Of a DNA stretch of 64,000 nucleotides, positions 32,179 to 43,796 are shown one piece after another (positions within the stretch are counted from its first letter, which is position 1; each line of letters starts with the position of its first letter). Where the stretch lies: assembly GCA_941918925.1 (NCBI GenBank), contig OW799233.1:171224235-171288234 (forward strand), read 5' to 3'. This DNA is from Phyto melanocephala. Its lineage: Eukaryota; Arthropoda; Insecta; Diptera; Rhinophoridae. The notes below the pieces were generated by a model, which saw only the letters and a list, made by a program, of their open reading frames with translations, was not told the DNA's origin and ran no database searches. The position numbers were made by a program, and so were the translations under genes.

Positions 32179-32860
32179 TTATACCCTTTACACGACAGTT
32201 TAAAAGGGTTTGTATTTTAAAATATATATTTTCTAAAAGCTTATGAATGGGGGAGTCGATTAAGCATTATCCGTCTGTCCGTTTGTATGTTGAAATCAAC
32301 TTTTTGACGCCACACCGCCAAGACTCGTGTAAGGTATAAAAATATCGGAAATATTCGGGAGAAAATTGCTATTGGAAATCAGTATAATCGCCCCAAAATT
32401 TTCTGAGATATAAGCAAATAAACACGACTTCCTCTGTTTTTTCGCAACTTTTACCACAAAAATACAATTTTCCAGCCCTAGAATAATTTATAGACACAGT
32501 TGTTACTAATCGTAGATTGTTTATGCTCCTGGAGATACATGATTAATTTTGCAAAAATTGGTTACTAATCGACAGAGTTATAGGCAAAAATTATTTGAAA
32601 AAAATATATATTTTTTTTTCAAGCTCTTAAATAATTTTTGAACACGCTTTAGATACCAAATTATAAGCCGTAATCTTAAAAAATAATTCTAAGAAAAACT
32701 AACAAATCTGTTTGAAACCAGCAGAGATATGAGCACCAAAGTACAACTGTTTGGTGTTTTTTCTAAAATTTACAAACGGAAATCGATCTTTTTTTAGTTT
32801 CTATACAACCGAAAGAAAATCAAATGAAAGAGCTTGAGTATAGACTCTAACTTGTTCTAT
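32179..32860 (+). repeat. mini-me/DINE-1-like repeat, copy C (long form, 3' unclear)
   Basis: Starts TTATACCCTTTACACGACAG and has AGCTTATGAATGGGGGAGTC, a GTCY run (CCGTCTGTCCGTTTGT), ATATCGGAAATATTCGGGAG, GAGATATAAGCAAATAAACAC and the long-form block CCAGCCCTAGAATAATTTAT with AGACAC. The end motif TAGCACTGTTACTTGTT is not seen, so the right boundary is uncertain. Confidence 0.65.
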
Positions 32861-33539
32861 CTCACTTTACTATGTGTTATTTGTTTACTGTGTTGGACTT
32901 TTGGTTTTGAGTGAGGAAAAATACAAAAACTATATTTCCGAATTAAATGAAACTACCAAAACTTGGATTTGTGAACAACCTAATTTAGCTGATAAAAAAT
33001 ATGATGATTGTGAGTGGATTTGATTAATATGTATTTTTGCTCGCTTAAACGTTAATCTTTGGCAGGCACCAAAAAACATTTTTGATATTTTATTTATTTT
33101 CTTTTCGTTTAGTTTTATTTTTTCTAAAATTTTAAAATTCAGTTATTAAAAAATTAAACTTAAGAAACTTTGATTTTACGAAAACAAATTTATTTATCAG
33201 GTAATGGCATTTCGCAGAGATTGTATTTATATTTTTGATATATGAAGTTTGGCATTTGAAAAAACTGAGAGAAGAAAAAAAAATTGTTATTTATCTATGA
33301 AGTTTGCCAGATGTAGTTCAAAATAAGTGCTGAATAAAGTTGACGAATCCAAACCAACTGATGAAATAATATGCAATAGATTTTTCTAAATAAATTATTT
33401 AATACATTTTGTATTAAATTTTGTGATTGCTTTAAAATTTTCGGTATGAAATTAAAATTTTTAAATATAAAATTGCATTTAAATGTTATTTAGGGACAGG
33501 CTATAAGAGATTCATTGGAAAGGTAAAATTATAAATAAC
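32861..33539. other. AT-rich DNA, no features
   Basis: Nothing recognisable. Confidence 0.4.
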
Positions 33540-33810
33540 TTTTTCCAGTACTAGCACGGACTAAAATTGAAGACAACACATGCACCAGCAACATTTGGTA
33601 TCAGCCAGACGTTGCTACGGCACACAGTGCGTAAAAGTCCTTATTTGTGAGCAGTTATTTTCGCATTCGGGACCTATCAATCGTTCGGGACCGATCTTGT
33701 GGTATCATACATTTGAAAAGTGATTGAAAATTACACCTTTCGAATAAACCACTTACGGCATATTCGCGGCCAACATTTGAATGAAATAATCTTAAAAAGT
33801 AAAAACTTTT
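33540..33810 (+). mobile_element. Mariner C-terminal relic
   Basis: Broken plus-strand remnant: NIWYQPDVATAHSA (from the WFQQDGATCHTA block, Gln-Gln-Asp changed), then RIRDLSIV and DRSCGIIHLKSD (from PPRSCDLTPLDY, with the third aspartate changed to Gly), ending SRPTFE and AATGAAATAATCTTAAAAAG as in the family's HLNEIIF.K tail. No ends found. Heavily decayed. Confidence 0.6.
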
Positions 33811-34164
33811 CTTTTGGATCATAATAAATTAATTAAAAACGTATTTATAAAAAAAGTATCAAACAAATTATTTCTTATTTTAAAATTGTTTAAAAAAATG
33901 TATAAATGTATCACTTTATGTATTTTTTAATATTATAAAATTTGTTGTATAATATCCATTTTAATTTATTTTTATTTATTTTATTTAAAAATGTTTAACA
34001 TTTCTTTTTTATTATTTTTTTTTACAAAGTTTTGCTTTTTGAAAAATTTTGAAACATTTTTAACATTTCAATTAGAAAATTATAATTTTTTAATTCTGAG
34101 GAAATTTATCGACATGTTCACAAAAGCCTAGTAGGAACAGAACTAGTTCTGTTTATAAAATTTT
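33811..34164. other. AT-rich DNA, no features
   Basis: T and A tracts only. Confidence 0.4.
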
Positions 34165-34625
34165 TTAGTTTAGTACAAACTACCCTATGCCCGTGACTTT
34201 GTCTGCGTAGTTATCGGCGCTAAAGGTAGCCTCTTTATGTAATAATTCAGGTTGTTATATATCTTTAATGCAATTTGCATTTAAATCCGTTTAGTAATTT
34301 TTTGCCTAATTAAATAAAAATATTTAAACATTTTAACATACAAACATTTATTTGTATTATATTAGTGGAATAGAATTTAATACAAATGTATAAGAAAAAA
34401 TTCTTCTATAGACGACGTTGGAAATTTTGAACAGTCGAAAAATTTAAAAACCGACAAGCTAAATACAAAAACCCATATTCTTTGCACAACTCTTCGAATT
34501 CGCCTGATTATTGTGATAAAAGGTAGCCTATGTCAATCCAGATTGTTAGCTGTGTGCCAAATTTCATTATTTCCGTTCAGCCGTTTTTGCGTGATTGAGT
34601 AGCATGTTCTATTTAGACCAAAAAT
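34165..34625 (-). repeat. Arthropod-wide Helitron- or RTE-like repeat fragment
   Basis: Contains CTACCCTATGCCCGTGACTT then TGTCTGCGTAGTTA, AAAGGTAGCCTATGTCAATCC, CCAAATTTCATTATTTCCGT and TCAGCCGTTTTTGCGTGATT. This chain is familiar from abundant insect repeats, especially in Lepidoptera. By analogy with the Helitron termini at 54998 and 55309, the GGGCATAGGGTAG end may be a decayed 3' terminus on the minus strand. The family call is from memory of the motif order and needs a library search. Confidence 0.4.
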
Positions 34626-34703
34626 GAATAAGATTCGAAAAATTTGTGCGTCAAATCTCTTAGGAGAAGGCATAGCATCCTCTTAAAAAAATACACTGCA
34701 TGA

Positions 34704-35270
34704 CAGGGAAGGAAAATGGCTTTCATGATTTTGTACCATGTATGAAAACAAAATGTACTTTTCAGGCCATGACGGTACCATTTTTTTAATATTTATTAAT
34801 GAAAACATAAACTTATCAAAAATGTTTATGAAAATCCAGTATACAATAAAAAATATTAAATACCGCTTCAAAGTTTAATTGTTCGTGTGAAAACATTTTC
34901 ACCAGAAGAGGTACAATTGAATTTATTTTTTCTGGAACCATTTTAGTACTTCATTATTGAAGACCACCTTACATGCTAATATCAAATACATAGTCGAATT
35001 CATGTACCAGGTGGTGCCAAATTAATAGCTGATTTTTGTAAGAAGTTTGCAATAAAGTACATCAGCTGGTACATGAATTCGCTTTGACATCAGCATTGCA
35101 AAAAAAAAACAGAGAAGCTGACAGTATAAAATAAAATACACACAAACAAAATTAAAGAGAACATAGACATATTTTTAAATTGTACCAAGTAGCTCGCGGT
35201 AGTACCACGGTAACAACAAGGTCAAAAATGTACCATAAAAAGTACAATTGTACCATGAATTCCATCCGTG
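34704..35270. mobile_element. Non-autonomous hAT element, 8-bp TSD
   Basis: 567 bp flanked by identical CTGCATGA (34696-34703 and 35271-35278). Ends are CAGGGAAGGAAAATGG and, read inward from the right, CACGGATGGAATTCATGG. The subterminal regions carry GTACC/GGTAC and AGTACAATTGTACC motifs like those at the ends of the hAT element at 57088-58930, so the two may belong to related families. No coding region. Confidence 0.8.
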
Positions 35271-35278
35271 CTGCATGA

Positions 35279-35676
35279 CACTTCGAGACTCAGAAATTGT
35301 CACTTTTATACTAACTAAATTTCAAAAAATCTATCTATCTAATCAAGCGAAAAAATGTATTGTACGGAAAGCGTGAAATAAATAACTTTAAAGAATTTTT
35401 AAAACTTAATTATAATTTTTATTAAAATATTTTATATTTTTTAAAATATAAAAATATTTTAATATCTTTTTTTGCACCTGTATTTTACATGTGTATTTTT
35501 TTATGTATTGAACTAAACAAACGTTTAATAATTATTTGCTCTATATAATTTTAATGATCATTAAAAAAATGTTTTTTCTAACCTTGACCAATATTTGAAA
35601 AATTCTTCAAACACTTTGCAAAAAATATAATTTAAATTAACACTTTTTAGTTAGTTGTATAAATATAATTGCCGTA
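35279..35676. other. AT-rich DNA, no features
   Basis: Nothing recognisable. Confidence 0.4.
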
Positions 35677-35832
35677 TTCACCTGAAGTCCTAAGTGTCGT
35701 ATTGTCATAATGCTATATTTTCCCAAAACATTTAAAATTGTATTGTTTATTGTACAATTTTTAGACCTTTAAAATTTTTTCCAAAATAATGACATTGTGA
35801 CAATACTGACTGCACTTAGGACACCTTGTGAA
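35677..35832. repeat. Short foldback MITE
   Basis: 156 bp with imperfect inverted arms. Left: TTCACCTGAAGTCCTAAGTG then TCGTATTGTCATAATG. Read inward from the right: TTCACAAGGTGTCCTAAGTG then a three-base gap and AGTATTGTCACAATG. The loop is short and AT-rich. The transcript of either strand would form a long hairpin. Confidence 0.55.
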
Positions 35833-36564
35833 GTAGCCAATTATATAGTCAATATTAAATCAATTAAGTTCAAAATACACACAAACAAATAAAAATTTAA
35901 AATTTTAAACTATATCAAATACGTACTAAATATTAAAAAAAATAAGTAAATATTAAAAAATATTTTTTTTTTAAATGTGTAATAAATGTAAATATATTTG
36001 TGAACCTACATATTTAAAAAAAATTCAACATAATTTCATACACTACAACAAGTAAAAGAACAAAAATGCAACAAAAAATAAATAAGAAAAATATTACGTG
36101 ATTGAATTTTCTTAAAACATTATTGCAAAAATATGTATGTATGTCAATGTGTACATTTTTTATGAATTTTTTTTATTTTCAATTAACATAAACGAAATGT
36201 TCGGTAAATTATGTTTAACCCTACTTTGTACTTAAATTGTGGGGGTATTTTGCGTTTATGCTGATGTTTGTTATAAAAACTTATTATAATATTGTAAAAA
36301 ACTGTATCTGTATATAAAAAATGTTTTTGGAAAATTTGATGACGGTGCATATAATCAACGATCTAGAATACAATACACCACCTTTCAAAATTTTTGTCCT
36401 TCTGTCTTTCTGAAAACAATTGGCTCAAAAAACTGGATTTTGATTAGATTTTATTTTGAGGTACCTGGGATCCTGGACTATAAAATATATTACTTTATAT
36501 TGCGAGTGATACCTCATTTCTAACCGAAAATGGAAAAATATCAGATTTGGTCAGCATATATCAT
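35833..36564. other. AT-rich DNA, no features
   Basis: Nothing recognisable. Confidence 0.4.
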
Positions 36565-37088
36565 CGTTTGTTTTGAAGTTTTTAGGATTTTCTTTTATGG
36601 AATTTATAAATTTTAGAAATATTTTACACTTTTATGAGTTATATAAGTTGCAGATACCTAAGTTTTTTAGGTTTTGTAGATTTAATAGAAACATAAACTT
36701 GATCATACGAAGATTGACCTCAATTTTGAAACGATCTTTTTTTGTGAGAGTGGCACGAACTTATAATAGGTTATCGGATACTTTAAGGACGTTTGATGTT
36801 AATATTGATTCCTTTAGGAAAAAACTTTTTCGCGAGTTGTCTAAAAATAGTATTTAATTGAATGACCATTCTCTATCCATTTACATATTTCAATCTTGGT
36901 CTCAAGTTTGGTTAGATTGGCTTATATTTTCTGTCATTATATTTTCTTGTCATTATATTTTTAATTCCTTTATATTTATATTTAAATTTTTACATTATAT
37001 TTTTATAGTTTAAGTAAAAAGCATTGTAGCCAATTATGGCCTAGAGGCTTGGTTGCCAAAATTCAAATAAATAAATAAATAAATAAAA
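36565..37088 (+). mobile_element. Non-LTR retrotransposon 3' fragment with (AAAT)n tail
   Basis: A 5'-truncated LINE. The frame 36573-36857 ends NINLIIRRLTSILKRSFFVR then VARTYNRLSDTLRTFDVNID and SFRKKLFREL. This is the C-terminal signature of CR1/jockey-like reverse transcriptase proteins, where a basic F-VR segment precedes a W/YN-LP-type helix and a SFKRKL-type end. The 3' UTR includes TAGCCAATTATGGCCTAGAG and finishes in AAATAAATAAATAAATAAAA (about 37068-37086), a short-repeat tail typical of such insertions. Confidence 0.75.
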
Positions 37089-37899
37089 TGGTTATCAAAT
37101 AGTCCTAGGAGATTGGTGAGAATTAAATAAAAATTCGGACACAACAGAGGGAGGAATGTTTAAGAAACTAACTAACACTAACAACAATAAACTATTAATT
37201 TGTATTATAATAATTTATTTTAAAATACAATACAAAAATATTGTTGGGGCTAGAAATGTTTACCGCGCTTAACTAGTGTCCAAAATTAAAATAGTCTTAC
37301 GCCCTTCTTTAATTAACGTAATAACGATATCCTTTTTATTGCAGTAAAGATCGAAAGTCCGAGCATCACTGAAATTTGGTTCATATTACTTAATTTACCT
37401 AAATCTCATTAGTTTTAATTGTAATCGGTATATGATTTAATTTCGACTCCATAGAAATGTCCTATCCTAGTTGAACTTAAACTTTATAGCTCATATACAT
37501 AGCTGTATTTAAACCAAATTAACAAGAAATCGAAATAAAAATTCACTATTTACAAATATTTTAATACTTTAGATATACTTAGTCTGGTAAAGTATTATGA
37601 TCGGTATTGATCAACAAAAAACGTTTTTGTTTTGTTTAAAACATAATAATAATTTTTTATAAATGCATATATTATTTAAAATAGACTTATTTTTATATTA
37701 GAAAAGTTTTCACAAAGATACAATTAAAATATGTATGTACCTTATTTTCAATTAAATATTTATATAATTTTAATTTTTTTGCAAAAAACAATTTAGTTTA
37801 ACACGCAATTAAAACAAAATGTTTACATTTTCAATTATCATTATTTATTATTATTTTTTAATATTTTATTTGTTATTTTTGTTTAGTTTGAAAATATGG
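37089..37899. other. AT-rich DNA, no features
   Basis: Nothing recognisable. Confidence 0.4.
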
Positions 37900-38150
37900 T
37901 TCGTTGTAAATTTTTATGCTTGGCTGCATTTAAAACCGTCACTTTAATACTTGCTCGCACTACTTATTTTTTCGAATTTCGTTGATAAAAATTTAAAACA
38001 AAACTCTACCGTGTGTGTGTCGAATTAAATTGTAAACTTGAACCGGTAACAACGAAACATAATTCATGACGTAAAATAAGAAACTGATTGTTTGTCTGAA
38101 GGGAAGTGACGTTAGCTACAGACTGAGACTGACTGAGTGAATGAATGAGT
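37900..38150 (-). promoter_or_regulatory. Possible promoter/5' UTR on the PHLDB-like strand
   Basis: Lower AT content than its surroundings. On the minus strand it has Inr-like TCAGT elements (CACTCAGTCAGTCTCAGTCT, about 38145-38122), followed by a leader-like sequence: TTACCGGTTCAAG, CGACACACACACGG and AGTGCGAGCAAGTATTAAAG, where CAA|GTATTA could be a donor. No TATA box or reading frame identifies a gene. It lies 13.5 kb upstream of exon 1 on the same strand, hence the suggestion; evidence is weak. Confidence 0.2.
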
Positions 38151-39879
38151 AATAATGCACAGTGAACATGAATATAGTTATTTTGTTAGTTTGGCACATA
38201 CAGCCACACAAATATCCACACGCTCTGGCACTTTGTATGTCATACACATATAGATACACAATGAAAATAAGAAACAGCTGATAATTTGTAGACCAAAACA
38301 TCAGTCATTGTCTGCAACAGCAGAAGTTGTTTCTGAACGAAGAAAGATGCATAAATGAAACGGTAATGAAATTGTTTTGGTTTTTTTTTTTTTTGTTCAA
38401 GGGTCAAAAGAGCATCCACAGCACTTGACATTTGGTTAAGGGAAGGGATTGAAAAAAAAATTTTTTTTTTCAAGGAATTTGTTATAAAAATTTATCGGCT
38501 TGAAAAAAAAGTTTTTAGAGTTGATCTAAAATACTCTATTGTTTACGATAATTTTAAGAAGTAGGTATGAACATATTTTTAAAATGTTAATCTAAATATT
38601 TTTATGAAGTTAAATTTTTAATTTTTTTTTTATTTTAAATTTTCTCAAAAAAAATTAGCAACTGATTATTGCTTTGCCTACAAACAACAACAACAACAAC
38701 CTTGACAAAGATAATCGCAAAATTATCATGAACGTTTTAAGAACTATAAATAAACTAAAATAATATTGTTTTAAAAGAGAACATTTTTTTCCTGTTATTT
38801 TCCGCGTTTTATAACTTTTAATCCCTAATTATTAGAATCTAAAATCAAACATCCTGAATTAGACGCTTTAAATTGACGTAGTCTAGCTAATCGCACATGG
38901 CTTAATGCGGTTTTCCTTTTAAAAAAGAGAAGGGAGTAAAAAATCAAAACGCACATAAAAAAAAAATTATGTAAAAGAACACATGCAGAAAACTCATATC
39001 TGAGTGTATAAATTAATGATTCCTTTTCTTTATATTATTCAGGATAAGCGAAACAATAAATTTAAGGTTTTAATTACTATTGTTGTTACAGCATACGGCA
39101 CCATAAGAGGAAGAGATATTAAGCATTTGTATCATTATTCATATTAAGTAAATCCATTCACAATCATGATTTGTTTTCGAACAGAAGTTATTTGAATATT
39201 TTATGTGCAATTCAATTAAGTAAAAATTTTTGTTTTTGTATTATTCTTTGCTTAACTCCGTTCATTCACTTGCTTATGCTTTGCTCAAAAAATTCAACGC
39301 AATCAAAATAAATAACACCAGAAAAGAAACCATGATTGAGAAGGACAAAAGTACAATATGTATTTTGTTCGCATGTAAAAGAAAATTATTTTGTGTAAAC
39401 TTTACACAGCTTATTAGAAACGAAATAAATAAACAGTTAATGTAGCATCATATTGTCAATTTCTTTTAACTAGGTGTTTTGGTCCAATTTATTATATATC
39501 AACAAACAAATTTTAAATAAATTAATAAAGTTCAATAAAATCAATGAATAGCTATTGAATTGTACTAAAGTTTGCAGTGTAAAAAATTTACTTATACCAT
39601 AATTTAAGTATGCTGATCGAACATGCGAACGCTTTGCTTAAATCGTTTTTTTCTCAGTTAAATTCGATTTTGAAGTGAACAACGAACCAGAAAAAACTTA
39701 TACCTTTAAATATTAAGTTAAATTAAACTTAAACCGTTATATATAAAAATTCTTTAAAATATGCAAATTGATTCAAATACTGTACAAAGTCATTAAGAAT
39801 TAAAATATTGGCATATTACTCATGTTTAAAAATATCATCCAATTTTTTCGAAAATCTTACTATTAAAGATAGTTGCTTC
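38151..39879. other. AT-rich DNA with small simple repeats
   Basis: Includes an ACA trinucleotide run at about 38681-38699 and A/T tracts near 38450-38470. No genes. Confidence 0.4.
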
Positions 39880-40600
39880 CGTTATCACTTTGGACGAGGT
39901 GGTACACTTACGCTTAAAATCGGACATGTTTTTTGATTATTTCTTTAAGAAGAGCCCAACACCTTTTCACAGGCCGAATTTGTGAACGGTTGGGTGGATT
40001 TGCCTCCCGTGATACAAACATTACAGTATTGTTCGAATACCACTTAAGGTCCCTTTTTAATAGTGACATGATGCCAAATAGAGCCAGAAATATGAAGGTG
40101 TTCTGTGCTTTGAGTTAAAAGCCGTTTTTGTAGGTAGTCCGTAATATATATTTATTTCTGTGTTTATCGTGCCTGATGTTACAAGTTGGCTTGTTTTGCC
40201 ACAACTGCAAATGGCTTGCCACACAAGAAACTTTTTGGGGAATTTTTGGTCGATATTATTTTTAAACATTACCTCGTCCATCAGCCACATAAAAATCTTG
40301 ACCCAGAAGTTGTGAAAACTCAGCCAGTACATAAGTTTCATTATTTACCACACAACAGATGAATTTTTTCATAAAATTTAACCTAAATTTTTTCGATCGT
40401 TTACAGCAATATGATCTGAAACTGAACTTTATATGGATCAGAGCATTTAACTTAACGGGCTACTTTTCTGTTAAATGTGTTCGGTGCTTTTCGAAAGAGT
40501 TGTTTGATTTATTTTTTTGTTTTACTAATATCTGTTGCAATTTTTTTTTTCTGATCCAGGTTTTCTTTAATGGTTCCAGTCTTTCATTTATTTGTTAATG
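39880..40600 (-). mobile_element. Tc1/maT-like transposase relic (family 2, minus)
   Basis: Minus-strand remnant. From about 40380: LNFMKKFICCVVNNETYVLA, then EFSQLLGQDFYVADGRGNV, then QKFPKKFLVWQAICSCGKTS, YFWLYLASCHY (family FWPDLASCHY, so the second catalytic Asp is lost) and VSREANPPNRSQIRPVKRCW (family PPN.P..RPIE.YW, so the glutamate is lost). It ends near 39920 with the same ACATGTCCGATTTTAAG sequence as the copy at 27660-28415. Several frameshifts. Element ends not found. Confidence 0.7.
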
Positions 40601-42639
40601 GCTATTGAAACAGTTGAGTTTTGGTTTTTTTTAAATTTTTTATTATTTTTCAACATACTTTTTTTTCGTTTTCCATTTTGACCGAAAGTTTAAAACAAAT
40701 TGAAGATGAAGATAAATGATTTAGAAAATATAGTATCTTAATAATAATTTGTTGGACTATGGATAAGTTATGGCTGGAGTAGTGTGTATACATTTTTTCT
40801 GACTTACTCCTTATTCAAACACCACATTAAATGTTAAGAATATTCAAGTCGAGATAAATTTTACTACAGATAAACAAACAAAAAACAATTTTGAAGTAAA
40901 AGGTTTTTTTATTTCTTTGCCATCTGCCGTTTAAAAAGTGAGTTATTTTTATTTAAAAGTACATATATATACATATATACATAGAAAATATTCGATACAT
41001 AATTTTTAACAGAAAATTTTCAATACAGAAAATTTTGAAAAAAAAAAAATTTTAGAAAAATTTCAAAAATAAATTTTTACAGAAAGTTTTTAAGAAATAA
41101 ATTTTTATAGATAATTTTGAGAAATAAATTTCTATAGAAAATTTAAAAAAAAAGATTATACAAAATTTCAATAAACATGTTTATTGATAAAAAAAATTAC
41201 GTTCGAAACATTTTTTAAGGAAAACTAAAAAAAAATCATTAAAAAAAATTATTTGTTTGAAAAAAAATTTAAATTTTTAAAGAAAAATTTGGAAAATATT
41301 TTTTTTTTTTTTAAGTTACAAAACTTTCAAAAAATTCTTTTTTTTTAAAAAAAATTCAAAACATATTTTATTGTTGGAAAATAAAAAAAAAATTCTCTAT
41401 TTTTAAATACTTTACTGCATCGACTTGGTCTTATAGAAAATTTGTTCCTCTTTATGGGAAAATTTTAACCGTAATTTTATTTCAAATAACATCTCTTGTA
41501 CATGTTTGCTGGGTCACATTGTCTTTTGATTTTTTTTTTTTTTTTTTTTTGCAACAGTAATTCATTAATTTTGTGATATGCGTTTGTTTTTCATTGCCCC
41601 ACAAGTTGTCTTCTTTCAATAGCTCCATTAACTAATTAAAATGGCTTTTCATAAAAATACTACCTTCTTCGAAAATCTCCTAATGCTGGAGTAAATGAAG
41701 CTGTCAGAACAATGTATATTTTATACAATAACAAAGACGCCACACTTATAAATAATTTAGTTTGCTGGAGTTTACACTAAAAGGATTATATGACAGACAC
41801 TTCCTATGGATTATTCTTAGAACAAAAATGATTGGAAAAACATAAATCTTTTGTTTTTTTTTTATTTACTTTATTTCCAACGAAATTGTATCTACTACCC
41901 CTTGTTTTGTTTTTACGGGTAATTTATAAGAGTTCAAAATAAAACAAACAACAACATTTGCGAAAAAATAAAGAAGAAAAATGTACAAAAATAATAAAGA
42001 ATTAAAAGATTTTGCACATGTGTTTGGGGTCGTTCGCTGATTTTATGTTGGGTTTTATGTTTGTATATGAATTTAACCACCAACCAATATGGTGGATGGA
42101 TATTCGTTTTTAGTCATATGGATCGATGCATGGTGCCTGCTGACTAAATACGCTTGTTTGTATTTAACGAACGTTCTAGTATAATACATAAATTTATGTG
42201 TTTTTTTCTTAATAAGTTTGCAATTTGAAAATTTCATAAATGTAGCAAAACATTTACATGTTTTACCGAGCAAACATCCTAATGAAATAATTTTCATCAT
42301 CTCTTATAGTCTGTCTGTGTGTGTGTGTGTGTTTGTCTATAAAACACATTGCAGACACATGAAAATGCATTTTTATTATCATGCTAAATTTTCTTTGGCT
42401 TGGTGCATTCAAAAGTTTGTCTAAATCAAAAATATGTCAATGTGTTCAATGCAGCGTTAACAAAAAGGTGCTTTTCGGGTATTTCTTGGTGCTTTTTTTT
42501 CTTTATTCGATCGAGTATTTTTAAAAATATTAGTTTTTTAAAAAAACTGTTATTTTTTTCAGTTTTTCATACAGTTCATACATTTTGGTGTTTTTTTGTA
42601 GAAAAATTAAAAAAAATTAAATTCTGTACCTTCTACAAC
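40601..42639. repeat. AT-rich DNA with a degenerate minisatellite
   Basis: At about 40985-41160 there are imperfect repeats of an AGAAAATTTT-type unit (ATTTTTATAGATAATTTTGA, AAATTTCTATAGAAAATTT, TTTTTACAGAAAGTTTTTA) at roughly 25-35 bp spacing. A run of T lies at 41530-41550, and a (GT)n run at 42316-42331. No genes seen. Confidence 0.5.
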
Positions 42640-43606
42640 AATTCCCTTCACCATCAAGTGCACAGATATAGTAAACACATCATAGCTTAGCCTAGATTTC
42701 ATATATCATGTTATACATCATTTTCTTTACTATTTCCGACGGCATTTTTGATTTAAAATTTTCACATAGTTAAATGTATTCTACTAGTCAAGCCCTTTCA
42801 TTTAATACCCATATTGATGGGGTTACGCCATTTTGTTTATTGAATCAAGGGTTAAAATTTGCAATACTAAATTTGACGCTTATATAAATTTGTTGACCGC
42901 CATTTTATAGTAGCGGAGTTCATGATTTTAATTTTTTTATAATTTATTATATTTATTTAGTCAAGTTCTTTTATTTATGCCCTTTCTGCCTCTCTCGGCT
43001 GTATAGAAACTCAAAAATATCGATTTCTGTTTGTAAATTTTAGGAAAAACACCAAAGCAGTTGTACTTTGGCGCTTATATCTCAAAAACGATTTGTATTT
43101 TTTTACAAAAATAAATTTTAAATCCACAGCTTATAATTTTATATTTTATAATTTTATTTGGAAGCTCGAAAAAATTTTTATATTTGAAATAATTTATTTT
43201 TCCAAATAATTTTTGCCTATAACTGGAGGCGCATACCATATCTATAAACAGTCACAAGCGTGTCTATAAATTATCCTAGGACTGGAAAATTTTAATTTGT
43301 GTGGTAAAAATAAGGATAACAACAGAGGCAGTTGTATTTATTTGCTCATATCTAGAAAAGTTATGGGCCGATTATGCTGATTTTCAATACCGATCTGCTC
43401 CCGAATATTCTTGAAATTTTGAAACCAAACGCACGTCTTGTTAACAAAAACATATTACAACATACACACGAACAGACGCACAATGATCAGTCGTCAGCTT
43501 TCAGAAAATAAATACTTTAATTAATATTGTAGAAATTTCAAACGGAATGGCAAACCTATGTATATATATAAATATAGTCTTTCACTCTCCGTGAAGGGTA
43601 TAAAAA
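42640..43606 (-). repeat. mini-me/DINE-1-like repeat, copy D (long form)
   Basis: Reads on the minus strand from 43606 (TTTATACCCTTCACGG) through GTTTGCCATTCCGTTTGAAA, TTTCTGAAAGCTGACG, AATATTCGGGAGCAGATCGG, CATAACTTTTCTAGATATG, and the long-form block CCAGTCCTAGGATAATTTAT. It then passes CTTGACTAGTAGAAT and GAAATCTAGGCTAAGCTATG and ends GATGGTGAAGGG near 42640. It is nearly complete and gives the gene order of the long variant. Confidence 0.7.
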
Positions 43607-43796
43607 CGACAAAAATATAAAAGTGCAAAAAAACTATTTGTATTTATTTTATTTGCAATTCATTAAATTGAAAGTATTGAAAATTTATTTCATAAGTAAG
43701 TAAATTATATGTAGATTGTTTCAAAATTCTTAATTGTTAATACATTTTTACCTTTGTAGATGAGAGACTAGTCCGATATTTAAAGAATGCCTAATA
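43607..43796. other. AT-rich spacer
   Basis: Nothing recognisable. Confidence 0.4.

Noticed and set aside
38116..38473. Two overlapping minus-strand frames near the putative promoter
   Set aside because: No homology and they contain homopolymer-derived Lys runs. A promoter or UTR is at most suggested, not a protein.
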